Positions 1 through 8,775 of a stretch of 64,000 nt of DNA are shown piece after piece (the stretch's first letter is position 1; every line of letters begins with the position of its first letter). Source of the DNA: Brienomyrus brachyistius (taxonomy: Eukaryota > Chordata > Actinopteri > Osteoglossiformes > Mormyridae); assembly GCF_023856365.1 (NCBI RefSeq), contig NW_026042446.1, positions 226,190-290,189 on the forward strand, written 5' to 3'. The notes beneath the pieces were generated by a model. That model was not told the DNA's origin. It made no database searches and saw only the letters and a program-made list of their open reading frames with translations. The translations under genes were made by a program, and so were the position numbers.

Positions 1-159
1 CGCGACAAATTCATCGTTCAGTTCTACCAGAATCACTCTTGGCACTCTGAAAGAGCGGATAAGCCACAAATCATCACTGGGAAGATAATCATTGTCATCT
101 CTAAATACTCCCTCCCTTAATATTTGGGCACAATGTCCTCTGCCATAATCAAGCTGCAT
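1..159 (-). pseudogene. HARBI1-like transposase relic (truncated by window start)
   Basis: On the minus strand, reading down from an ATG at 159, the frame contains VFRDDNDYLPSDDLWLI followed by an SFRVPR motif. This matches the pattern of the N-terminal region of fish PIF/Harbinger nucleases (FRD...DD..L..RFR.PR..L.EL). The rest of the relic lies beyond the window edge and is visible at the other unit boundaries. Family assignment is from memory of the motif pattern. It is too short and broken to be an active transposase. Confidence 0.65.
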
Positions 160-179
160 GTTATGGATTTTTACACTGA

Positions 180-380
180 TGGTTCACACTCTTCCCCAAT
201 CAGGAACCGTGGGTTGACAGATTGATCCGCGCTGCAGTGAACGCCCAGACCACCGCTTATAATGCTGGTCTCAACACTGGACTTTCTACTACGGCGCTGT
301 GGAGAGCATCCCGACTCAGAACATTACTTCCTGATTTGGGAATAGCTGTGTTCAGGATCGAAAAGCCTGCAATTATTTAA
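180..380 (+). pseudogene. LINE-like retrotransposon relic
   Basis: A plus-strand frame of about 66 codons without a start runs to a TAA at 378-380. It contains FPNQEPWVD followed by a LIRAAV..QTTAYNAGL segment. This resembles the FPNQKPW(V/I) segment with a following ARTAAYNSG-like stretch that lies between the endonuclease and reverse transcriptase domains in fish non-LTR elements. No RT catalytic motif is present and the similarity fades after about codon 45. The match is from recalled family patterns, so the family name is tentative. It directly follows the HARBI1-like relic on the opposite strand. Confidence 0.5.
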
Positions 381-1108
381 ATCTGATTTTAGGAAAACTT
401 GTCATGGTATAAAAAGCACACCACCAAATGCATGAAATCTGAGTAAAATGTTTACCTTTTTAACGCAACCATAATAGAGGGGTCTGCATTTGCATTTATC
501 ACAGTCCCTGTAACAATCTAACATCATAGCACCACAACTATTGCGGATTCAGCCAACGGTGGCAACGTTACTAGCCAGCAGCGTTGTGCAGGTTACTGGA
601 AATTACTAGTTATCAATTACTGCATATAAAAGTACTTATAACGAGGGTGGGACTGGGCCATGAGTCTGCGAGGAGTTTCGACGTGTGGTGGGTGCGGCAA
701 GGGGCAGCATCAGCGCATGCTCCCCCAGCTTGACCTAACCTGTATATATATATATATATATGTATATATATAGCCTGATAAAGGAAGATAAGAGTGGGCT
801 AAAGGTTGCATATTGATCACTTTAACATCGCGCCAACATCGGGGGAATATGGAATCAAATGATCGGTGGCGATGTTTCTGCAACACAGAGATGTTTGCTG
901 ATGGGTTTTCAAGCATCGCGGAGATATAGTGCCAATGCATGTGTGCTCTCTGGCTAGTTATATTATTTCAGCGTTGCAGCCATGACAGTGCCAGACAATA
1001 CAACCGTCTAATTGTATCTGTCAGCGTACCTACAATATCACACATTCATCACGCCACGGTGAGGTCGGATGGCGTTACATCATAAACAGGAAATTAGGGG
1101 AACATGCT
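374..1108 (+). repeat. Internal direct repeat, block A
   Basis: Block A matches block B (2095-2664) from AATCTGAT through GGGAACATGCT with scattered differences. It carries 161 extra bases (about 696-856) that B lacks, including a TA tract. Both blocks contain GGTATAAAAAGCACACC, a TATA-box-like string, near the 5' end. The two blocks are clearly older duplicates than the array copies, since they differ at many positions while array copies are nearly identical. They could be remnant terminal repeats of an element, but no primer-binding site or terminal-repeat ends are convincing. Confidence 0.9.
742..772. repeat. TA dinucleotide tract
   Basis: Two TA runs separated by one TG step lie inside the extra 161 bases of block A. 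Their length varies between units and accounts for a good part of the unit length differences, as expected for a slippage-prone microsatellite. Confidence 0.95.
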
Positions 1109-2094
1109 AACACTGATATCTCTTCAAGCCATCATTAGTGGCTCCCTCATCTGGCCTCAGAAGTGGTTGCATCCCAGAGCCACCTGCTGGTCTTGGTGGC
1201 ACTTCAGTGTTTGCCTGTAGAGGAGATGCTCAGTGGCAGTGATGGTGGGAGTCCCAGATGAGACAAGATGAGCACAGAGCTGTCCAGCCCATTGTTGCCA
1301 AAGGTCACATTCTACCAGAATGCCCTGACACTAACTTCCAAACATCCCACGGACCCCAGCTATCCCCTGTAGGGAAACTGAATAAGAAGCCTTTACCCTG
1401 GGCAGAAAATGCATTGTTTGTACAGTACGTCTTAGTGACAGAGTACCAATTTCAGAGGGCATTTTGTTGAAAAACATGCAGTGAAATATCTAATAACGAT
1501 ATCGGAACATTCAAACACAGCATACAATACAGTTTGCAAATGTAAACAGTTTTATTTAAAAGGACAGTTTAATTTCAGAGCCAATGGCCGTGTGACCAAA
1601 AACATTTGAATCATTATTATTCTCTTAGTAAAATGAAAAGCAGAAAACATTCCTGGAGCCTTCAATTTAGCGTGCACAGTGCCCTCTACAGGATTCTGTC
1701 GAAACAGCATCCCCGTCAGCCTCGTTCGCAGAACGTAGGAGTTCTTTTCCCAGCGTACCCTTTTCTTTATAAATCCCAAAATCTCCTTACAAATGTAAGT
1801 ATGAATGTTTGTCATCTTTTTCGGTCACACGAAGCCTTTATAAATGAGATTCCCCCATTAATGCGTTTACATGGCTATGCTCTGTAACTGCGCCATTAAA
1901 AACACATGAAAACATCTTAATTGCGTCAAGGCACGTAAACGTAGTCACATGACAAAAGATAACTTCGTGACTTAGCAAAGTGCAGGTTCTTCGTTTCCTC
2001 TGTGTGGACCATAGAGCTGTGTATCCGAGTCTGACGACCCGCCACGTTTTAAGATACAGAGAATACACGTCAATATGCTGCTATATTTTGGAAT
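1109..2094. other. Spacer between blocks A and B; no recognised gene
   Basis: Short open frames occur on both strands, the longest being 93 codons on plus (1606-1887) and 87 on minus (1552-1815). These two overlap each other, and neither resembles a family I know. A minus-strand AATAAA lies at 1552-1557, overlapping the stop of the minus frame, so a minus-strand 3' end is possible but unsupported. The same stretch recurs in every unit, with one T to C in unit 5 (near 42675) and several indels in unit 7. Confidence 0.6.
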
Positions 2095-2664
2095 TTTTTT
2101 AATCTGATCTCAGGAAAACTTGTCAAGGTATAAAAAGCACACCGCCATGAAATCTGAGTACAAATGTTTGCTTTTTTTTTTTTTAACGCAACCATAATAG
2201 AGGGGTCTGCATTTATCACAGTCCCTGTAACAATCTAACATCATAGCACCATAACTACTGCGGATTCAGCCAACGGCGGCAACGTCACTAGTCAGCAGTG
2301 TTGTGCAGGTTACTGGAAATTACTACTCATCAATTACCGCATATAAATGTACTTTTAATACGGGTGGGATTGGACCATGTGTCTGCCAGGAGTTTCGACG
2401 TGTGGTGGGTGCAAATGGTCGGTGGCGATGTTTCTGCAACACAGAGATGTTTGCTGATGGGTTTTCAAGCATCGCGGAGACATAGTGCCAATGCATGTGT
2501 GCTCTCTGGCTAGTTATATTATTTCAGTGTTGCAGCTATGACAGTGCCAGACAATACAACCGTCTAATTGTATCTATCAGCGTACCTACAATACCACCCA
2601 TTCATTGCGCCATGGTGAGGTCGGGTGGCGTTACATCATAAACGGGAAATTAAGGGAACATGCT
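2095..2664 (+). repeat. Internal direct repeat, block B
   Basis: Shorter partner of block A. It contains a poly-T run (2172-2184, 13 T) that varies in length from unit to unit and lies downstream of the TATAAAAAG string. The 161-base segment of A is absent at the junction GGTGC/AAATGGTCGG. Confidence 0.9.
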
Positions 2665-3636
2665 GCCTTTATCCATTAATATTTTCACGCAAGACAAAGG
2701 TAAAGAGTGCATTTAAATTTCAGCACCTTCCGTGTTTTTTAATGGCAATTAGTTACATTACTCCTTACAGACAAGAGTAGTGGGATTATAGTAACGCCTT
2801 ACTACCAACACTGCTAGGCTTGCTAATGCTAACGTTAGCAGTACAGCCTTATGCTACTTCCTCTCGCAAGATAAGATAGCGTTACTGTCACTGTGCAAAT
2901 ACAATGAGATGTCTTTGGAGCAAGGCTGTCGACGCCATGTTAAGGATAAAAGTACAAGTAAAATACAATATAAAATCAAAGAAACATACACCAACAGTAA
3001 AGAAGAACAAGGATGCGTAAAATACTGGTACCGGAAGCAAATAAACCAATAAAACACAGTCAGAGGAACACTGGAGAGTTCGGAGCAGCTGCGAATGTGC
3101 CGCCATCATTGTTCAGAATTCTTCACTTTGCGTTGCTACAGTGGAAGAGTGAAATGGCTGAAGATGGATTACAGAATTTTCCAAGTGTGCTAAACATTCA
3201 GTTGTAAATAAAAACCAGTGTGAGATAAGAACGTCTCCTCGCCATTTCCTTCTATTCTGATTGAATGGGTCGCTTAACGATCGCTGTGAATTCTGGGAGT
3301 TTGTGGAACGTCACGTCTGCAGCTCTCGCGTTACTTGCTGCCAGGAAGGAATTCTATTTAAATACTTCAATACATTTTATTTATAACATTTTCTGTTTTT
3401 AGGCGTGTCTTCTAAATTTACGGTGCTTCTATTATCTTTCCGCGCTTTTGTCAATATATATCGTGTGTCTGGTCATTTGATTAAAGTGCTTGAAGACTTT
3501 GCCGCGCGCTGACACTAATCGACCACCATATCTTAGCAACCGCATCATAACAATTCTAATTCCGTTTCGAGTTTTGATTCAAACATTCAAAGCAGCTCAG
3601 ATTTGCACTTTCCCAGCAAAAGACAAGACGCGAAAG
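2665..3636. other. Spacer and possible promoter region upstream of candidate exon 1
   Basis: No convincing gene. A perfect 14-base palindrome, TGCTAACGTTAGCA, lies at 2827-2840. A short plus-strand frame ending at 3207 is immediately followed by an overlapping AATAAA (3207-3212), which could be an old 3' end. The stretch from about 3240 to 3636 has relatively more CpG (for example AACGTCACGTCTGCAG and GCCGCGCGCTG) and precedes the best start-codon context, so promoter or 5' UTR function is possible. Unit-diagnostic substitutions lie at 3301 and 3504. Confidence 0.45.
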
Positions 3637-4033
3637 ATGTCTGCCTTCATCTACCTGCGGAGAATCGACTGGCTCCTGCCAAATGACGCCGTCAGTGTCC
3701 GGATTGCTCCGGAAGACATCCCCGGTTCAGTCAGCCATGGTAAGAACGGCAAAATGATGCCTAGAATATCTCAGCACTCGAAGAATGAAAGTCAGAACAG
3801 GCTTGGCTGGTCTTGTTGAATCTTGCAGTCTGTGATAACTATCTTATTTTGGAACTACGTGTCTTAGGATACTAAATAATAAAATGGTTCACCTTTAGCC
3901 CAACGGTGATTTGTTACCATGAAGCAGTAAAAATACGGGGCTCTTTTCAGCATGTCTGCTGTACTGCACAATGAAATCCGTAAAATCTGTGGCTGTGATG
4001 TGTTTGAACATAACAGGAAAGCGACGTCAAATG
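3637..4033 (+). CDS. Candidate 5' exons of the array gene (exon 1 3637-3739, exon 2 3951-4033)
   Basis: Exon 1 begins at an ATG in a good context (GCGAAAGATGT) and encodes 34 residues starting MSAFIYLRRIDWLLPNDAVS. It ends in phase 1 at CATG|GTAAGAA, a strong splice donor. The next acceptor, CTCTTTTCAG|CATG at 3941-3950, opens an 83-base exon ending AAATG|GTAAGGT. Joining them keeps the frame open through 28 more codons. Unit 2 differs in exon 1 by one change that leaves an Arg codon synonymous, which fits a coding role but is a single event. I do not recognise the encoded sequence. The link to the 320-codon frame 3.7 kb downstream is inferred from strand and order only. A second frame of exon 2 (28 codons from ATG at 3952) is also open, so the frame is not settled. 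Confidence 0.42.
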
Positions 4034-5486
4034 GTAAGGTAACAGGTGAACATGTCCCACATTGGCAAAAGCCAGCCAACGGGAGTAACCCCCCTCCTTC
4101 TGGGGGTGTGCCTAAATTCTCGTCTGAACGCGCTCATTTATTCACTTGCAGGGTGTTGCCATGAGATGGCGCTTTCTTTACAAAAACACATTTTAGTTGT
4201 GGTCACAAGTTCATACACAAGTACAACAAGTATCAACGAGAATCTTTTGGTAGCCATTAGCAAGCTTCTGGCATAATTGATACTTTAAAGTAAACTGAAG
4301 CTACAGCCAAAGTTTTTACAACACCGGAGACAAACAGGGCTAGGTACTTGGATAGCGAGCATGCCGGTACATACTAATCCAGCGCTATGATGTCATACAG
4401 TAACGAGACAGGAACTGTTTTGAAGCTTGGCATCCTGATCAGGAGTGACAATTTGTTGTTCTAATATTCATTTATTGTTTTGCATTGTTCCTGGAATAAT
4501 GTGATTGCACATTTTATTCATCGACGTTTAATCCGTTGCATGTTATAAACTGTAAAAAGGCTAGTATTGTGTCTTTTCTTACAGTTGTTTTCAATTGCTA
4601 AGACAGGGTAGTATCTAGGGTAGCATCTCCACATGCCTGATCCATCCTTGGCATTGCTCTGGAGGAATATCCTGGCATCCAACATTCATTGTTTGATCTT
4701 GTGTCAACTGACATAATTTCTTTGTATTATGTGTTTTTTACAATCTGTTTTAGAAAGGGTCTTGATAGTGATTTAGCAAAATGACATGTTTCAGTTTTGA
4801 CTGTCTTATTAGCAGTTTTTGGGTCAGTATGTAGGTATGTGCAAATTGGCCTCTGAAAATGTAATATTGTGAGTGAGACAGGAATCCATGGCTTTTGAAG
4901 CATTTAGTCATTGATTGCATTTTGTATGAAAGCAAAGTGAAATGCTAAACAGTTTAGCCCACATAAGTAAATGTTGTGGTGACTGCATGAAGAGTTTTGA
5001 GAAAGCAACTTCAGTATTGCAGTATTTGTCTTAGCAAATGAAAAAAAAACCTGTAAAATTCACACTGCCTTTCCAAACTGATTGGTGTGAAGAGCAGTGA
5101 CAGACAGTCCAGACTGATGGGCCATTGACAGTATGCAAAGGTCTGGTGACTCCAAAGTCACTTCAAAGTTGTAACACTTTAGTAATCAAACCTCATACAA
5201 TTTTCTGAATGTCTCATTCACCTTTGTGTAGCCATCCCCTATGTCTGTAAGCTTCAGAACTCAAGCTTAGGCTAGAAATATTTATAATGTGATTTTTTAC
5301 AATTTGTCAGCACCACTGAAAATAAGTTTTTGAAAAGTGTATGTTTAAAGTAGATTTTAACAAAAAAAAAAAAATATATATAGAATAATCACATTCTAAA
5401 TGTTGACAGATTATTGGTGCTGAGTTTGTGCTGAATAAAAGCATTCGTAGCACTTTGGGATAAATGTTTTTTAGACAGGTGAAATA
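4034..5486. other. Intron-like stretch, no recognised gene
   Basis: AT-rich sequence with many stops in all frames. It holds acceptor-like sites (CATTTATTCACTTGCAG ending at 4151, GTGTCTTTTCTTACAG ending at 4583) that could lead into further small exons, but none gives a persuasive coding exon. Also present are a C5/G5 hairpin near 4089-4107, a 12-base palindrome TCCTGATCAGGA near 4434, and an A-run followed by TA repeats near 5361-5381 that varies between units. Confidence 0.5.
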
Positions 5487-6463
5487 TTTAACAGTTTTTC
5501 TGAATTGCTGAAATATTAGAAATCGTTTTGGGAACAAAACTGCCGATTGCCAAAAGTCATTTATTGAATCAGTTACTTCTTTGGCAAAACTTTAAACCAT
5601 GGTCACCTAGTTAGACACAATTTGCAGATCTCAGTCATCCTTTTTGCAAAACTCAAAACACATTCCCATTCATCAAAACACATTTTGCGCTATGGTGAAC
5701 TTTGATGCAAAATAGAAAACACAGGCCACAGAAGTGAAGCGCAGCCAGCACACAGTAGTCATTTGAACACAATGACTCAAAACTATTCACACACATTTCT
5801 AAACATTTGAGGAAGCCAAAGAGTGACTAGAACATAGAATACGTGCCATAGAAGGATAGGAGTTGCATTTTGAAGTCAAGGTACAAATGGGTCACACAGA
5901 GGATTCTTTCTGCATCACTCAACAAGGGATAGCATCGCTAGACCCAGCCCTGAGACATGGCGATGAGGCAGGATGAATATTCTTCTGTGACTCTGGCTTG
6001 GCAGTTGCACAACATTTTACTGTAATATGCCTCTCGTTTGTTTACTTTTTGGCGTTGTTCTTTACAGTCACTTTTCTGGAGTACTGAGTATGGCAAACGT
6101 TACATATTAATTATCAGTCATATGGTAGACGACCATAATTTTTTTTAACTATTATTATAGTCTTACGGTTTCTCATTTACATGTCAACAACAGTTTTGAT
6201 TGGTACTGTTTTCATTTTTTGCTGTAGAGTGCTATGACTGTTCAGTAGTGTACCTTTACCCAACTGACGAGATGCATGGTCTGAAAACAGTGTTTGCTTT
6301 TGAGCAAAGATAATATAGTTTTGAGAAGATTGTTTGATTTTGCAAGACAAGCGTAAGGTTTTGTGAGTTTAGCTTGAATTTTAGAGTTTGTGCTTAGTGG
6401 TTTGATTACAGGAGATGAGAGATTTTAGGACATGTGTTTTAGCAATTCAGAAAAACAGTAAAA
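5487..6463. mobile_element. MITE-like element with terminal inverted repeats
   Basis: The left end (5487-5513) reads TTTAACAGTTTTTCTGAATT and on to GCTGAAA. The right end (6438-6463) reads TTTAGCAATTCAGAAAAACA and on to GTAAAA. As reverse complements they match at about 24 of 27 positions. The interior has no long open frame, so this would be a non-autonomous DNA transposon of about 977 bases. Superfamily and target-site duplication are unclear; a TTAA-like site on the left is not matched cleanly on the right. Confidence 0.55.
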
Positions 6464-6667
6464 TGTCAAGGCCTGTCAGACTACTTTGAAAGTGGGTGAG
6501 AGGCCTCAGACTCCATAGGGTTACAGTAAATACTTGTTATGCTATGTTTCTTTTATGTTCCTCTTTTTGTGTCTGGTACTATGACAAAAAATCCCAGTCT
6601 ATCTATCTAGTGCTACTTCATTATCCCATTGTCTTTCTGCAATGTTCTCATGTACAGTACTGTCAGC

Positions 6668-6781
6668 AAAACAGCATGATACTACCACCACCATGCTTGA
6701 CCGTTGGTTCAGTGTTCTTAGGTTAAGAAAACAACCTCACCTTGATCCCCTGCAAACATATCTCTTTTCATTGTGGCCAAG
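6668..6781 (-). pseudogene. Tc1-like transposase relic
   Basis: On the minus strand one frame reads NTEPTVKHGGGSIMLFC and then stops. Upstream of it (higher coordinates) another frame reads GHNEKRYVCRG. Both are hallmark strings of fish Tc1 transposases (FGHNEKRYVWR... and ...TVKHGGGSIMLWGCF), which lie close together before the second catalytic Asp. Stops and frameshifts separate them and the rest of the gene is missing, so this is a short dead fragment. The plus-strand open frames over this stretch are antisense shadows of it, at least up to about 6800. Confidence 0.78.
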
Positions 6782-7072
6782 CAGAGAAGTTTATGACAGA
6801 TTCACACGTCATCGTGACTGCCCCCAGCCCTCCTGTGAATGTGCAGCCATCAGCAGCCTTTCAGACTGTTAGCCAGAAGGAAAGACAGAACAGACTAAGG
6901 AATGCGTCCGTTTTATTCAAGCACAGTACAGAACCATAAGCATTTTTATTTTTCATTTTCCACTCTGTCCACCTTTATTCTCCACAAGCAACCGTATTAC
7001 TTTGTTTAGGCCTGTAATTATTGTATTGCACACATCTTGGGTCCGCCTTATCTCCAAAAGGTGAAGTAAAAT

Positions 7073-7218
7073 ACAAAATTCTAATTTCATCAATAAACTG
7101 ACTAAAACACATTTTGCTAGTTTTAGGCCATCTTTGCCTCACAACAGAAACAATTTCTTACATTTCTCAGGCCATCTATTGCAGTGTAGTCAGTTTATTA
7201 ATGAAATTGGAATTTTGT
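7073..7218. repeat. 31-base inverted repeat with 84-base spacer
   Basis: Arm 7073-7103 (ACAAAATTCTAATTTCATCA and on to AATAAACTGACT) and arm 7188-7218 are reverse complements at 29 of 31 positions. The spacer contains AGGCCATCT twice. Transcribed, this could fold into a long hairpin. It may be a small foldback transposon or the remains of one; it lies just upstream of a candidate 24-base exon. Confidence 0.85.
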
Positions 7219-7264
7219 CTAAATATAAGAAAATTATACTTCCTTAGATTTTCATTTTCTGCAG

Positions 7265-7721
7265 TGGAGTTACAATACCTGATTTCAGGTAAGTCATTTC
7301 TGCTTCCATAATCACTGCTCTCCCTGGTGGATGGATAAATCATTGCAAGTACTTTACACACATCATCGTGGGGGATCTCATTATAGCCAAGGTGCCACCC
7401 AAGGCCCAGCAGGGACCTGTCATGGACCAGCCAAGGACCAGCCAAGGCCCCATCATGGAAACAGGGGAAAATTCAAGCGGCTACATCTGTAAATTTGGTG
7501 CACATGAACCTTTCCAGTGTTGTTTTTCGCTGTTGTTCTGCATATCAGGGAATCTGTGCACTACATGGTGTGTTTTTATAGGTCAAGTTCCCCTGCTGAA
7601 ATGCAGGCAGCCCAATTCAAGACCAGCGCATAAGTCTCCCAAGCATGTGTTTCCTATATCCGATAAGATGGCAGAATTTCTCTCAATGTGCAATACTGAC
7701 TGCCAAGTGCGATATCTGTGA
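7265..7721 (+). other. Candidate 24-base exon (7265-7288) and open segment (7293-7721)
   Basis: A pyrimidine-rich acceptor (GATTTTCATTTTCTGCAG) is followed 24 bases later by CAG|GTAAGT, a consensus donor, which would make an in-frame micro-exon of 8 codons with two of three frames open. After it, one frame stays open from 7293 to a TGA at 7719-7721. It includes a Gln/Pro-rich part (VPPKAQQGPVMDQP, residues near 7383) and QVPLLKCRQPNSRPAHK. It has no ATG at its 5' end, so it could only be internal exon sequence. Possible internal acceptors include TTTTTATAG|GTCAAG near 7581. No family is recognised. Matching positions are +10330, +20656, +30984, +41314 and +51646 in units 2-6; in unit 6 one T is missing near 59221, which breaks the frame. 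Confidence 0.3.
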
Positions 7722-7773
7722 TGTATGTGATGTACTTTTCTTGTAGAGTGACATAAGGATTCACTTTAATTAA

Positions 7774-8736
7774 ATGTGTGTCCCCTATCTTTATAATCCA
7801 AAAGGACGAACCAGTACCAGCAGTGGAGGCCGTCAGAAGAAATGCCGCACTGGGCCACCGGCACCCAGCTCCCAAACCATATCTGGATCTGCTCCCATCC
7901 CGTTGGCGACCAGCAGGGCTCAGCAGGGCAGAAGACGCCGTAGAAATACGGCGGGAGGCCGGTCAGGCCGTAGAAAGAAGTGTAAAAAACAGAAGGGGCC
8001 ATTTACAAAAAATTTGCAGAACCTGCTAACCTTCAGTAACCCCTTTGATTCAATCCAGGTGGGTGACAAGATCCCGTGTGTGGATCTCACCCAGAGTGAC
8101 GACGAGGTTGCTACCATCCTGTGTCGCACTCCATCAATGTCAGAGCCTGAGCCCTGCTCACCAGCCTTCTCCTCCACTTCCTTCTTATTTCCATCACCAG
8201 TCCCATCCTCTTTTGCCTCCTCTCCATCCCCATCTTTTTTTACAGACTCTCCTCCTCCGTCACCATGTGTAGTCTCACCTGTAAGCCCATCTCCACACCC
8301 ATCTTCACCTCCAGCCACAGTTCATCCCACCCCTCTGTATCAGGTTCCAGCGCAAGCTGCAGCCCCCTCATCTGAGCTGGTTACGGGTCCGACACCCCTA
8401 CTTATTTCCCCTTCTGTTGTTTTTGAGAAAATGGAAAGATTCAATAAGATGCATAACTTTTATCTATGCAACTATTCTAAAATGACCTATGATGCCAAGT
8501 GCCTTGCTCATTACTGGTGTAATCAGTTTTGGAATGATTTTCAACATGCAGTTTACATCTGCAAGCAGGGGAAGAATCAAAATTCAGAGAATCACTACTC
8601 ATATGGTGATAATGAGGGTGCCCAAGCTGAGCTGATATTTGATGATGAGGCGCTGGATCAGCTAAGTGCCATCCCCGGGGTCCTGGAGATGGCTGTGGAG
8701 ATGGGCTATCAGTGTGATGTAAATAGTTTTTCATAG
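7774..8736 (+). CDS. Uncharacterised basic, Pro/Ser-rich protein, 320 codons (probable terminal exon)
   Basis: This is the longest open frame in the unit. Residues 52-73 hold two basic clusters (GRRRRRN and GRRKKCKKQK), a likely nuclear localisation signal. Residues 102-111 read CVDLTQSDDE, which fits a SUMO-interaction motif (hydrophobic-D-L-T followed by Ser and acidic residues). Residues 118-215 are Pro/Ser-rich and probably disordered. Residues 216-320 form a compact-looking end with aromatic residues, Cys 232/243/249/263, His 246/258 and an acidic tail. I recognise no family, so no molecular function is given; a nuclear role is inferred. The ATG at 7774 lies in an AT-rich, intron-like context and the AG sites at 7804 and 7823 look like acceptors, so the true coding part may start near residue 11-18 of a spliced product. 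The stop is TAG at 8734-8736, with an AATAAA about 290 bases later. The protein is identical in units 1-5. Confidence 0.6.
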   Translation: MCVPYLYNPKGRTSTSSGGRQKKCRTGPPAPSSQTISGSAPIPLATSRAQQGRRRRRNTAGGRSGRRKKCKKQKGPFTKNLQNLLTFSNPFDSIQVGDKIPCVDLTQSDDEVATILCRTPSMSEPEPCSPAFSSTSFLFPSPVPSSFASSPSPSFFTDSPPPSPCVVSPVSPSPHPSSPPATVHPTPLYQVPAQAAAPSSELVTGPTPLLISPSVVFEKMERFNKMHNFYLCNYSKMTYDAKCLAHYWCNQFWNDFQHAVYICKQGKNQNSENHYSYGDNEGAQAELIFDDEALDQLSAIPGVLEMAVEMGYQCDVNSFS

Positions 8737-8775
8737 AACCTGTAAATAATTAGGTGAGACATCTCACAAGTACTT

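Noticed and set aside
1552..2068. Minus-strand gene made of the 76- and 87-codon frames with AATAAA at 1552-1557
   Set aside because: The frames resemble no known protein, the AATAAA overlaps the stop codon, and overlapping plus-strand frames of equal length exist. Recorded only as a possibility in the spacer entry.
374..2664. Blocks A and B as intact LTRs of a retrotransposon
   Set aside because: No convincing TG...CA ends, primer-binding site, polypurine tract or gag/pol remains in the 986 bases between them.
6742..6815. Start of a 65-codon plus-strand frame as a coding exon
   Set aside because: This part is the antisense of the Tc1 GHNEKRYVC region. Only the part after about 6816 remains open to question.
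7920..8318. 132-codon minus-strand frame rich in Gly, Asp, Glu and Lys
   Set aside because: It is the antisense of the Pro/Ser-rich part of the 320-codon frame; low-complexity codons open both strands. No splice or polyadenylation context supports it.
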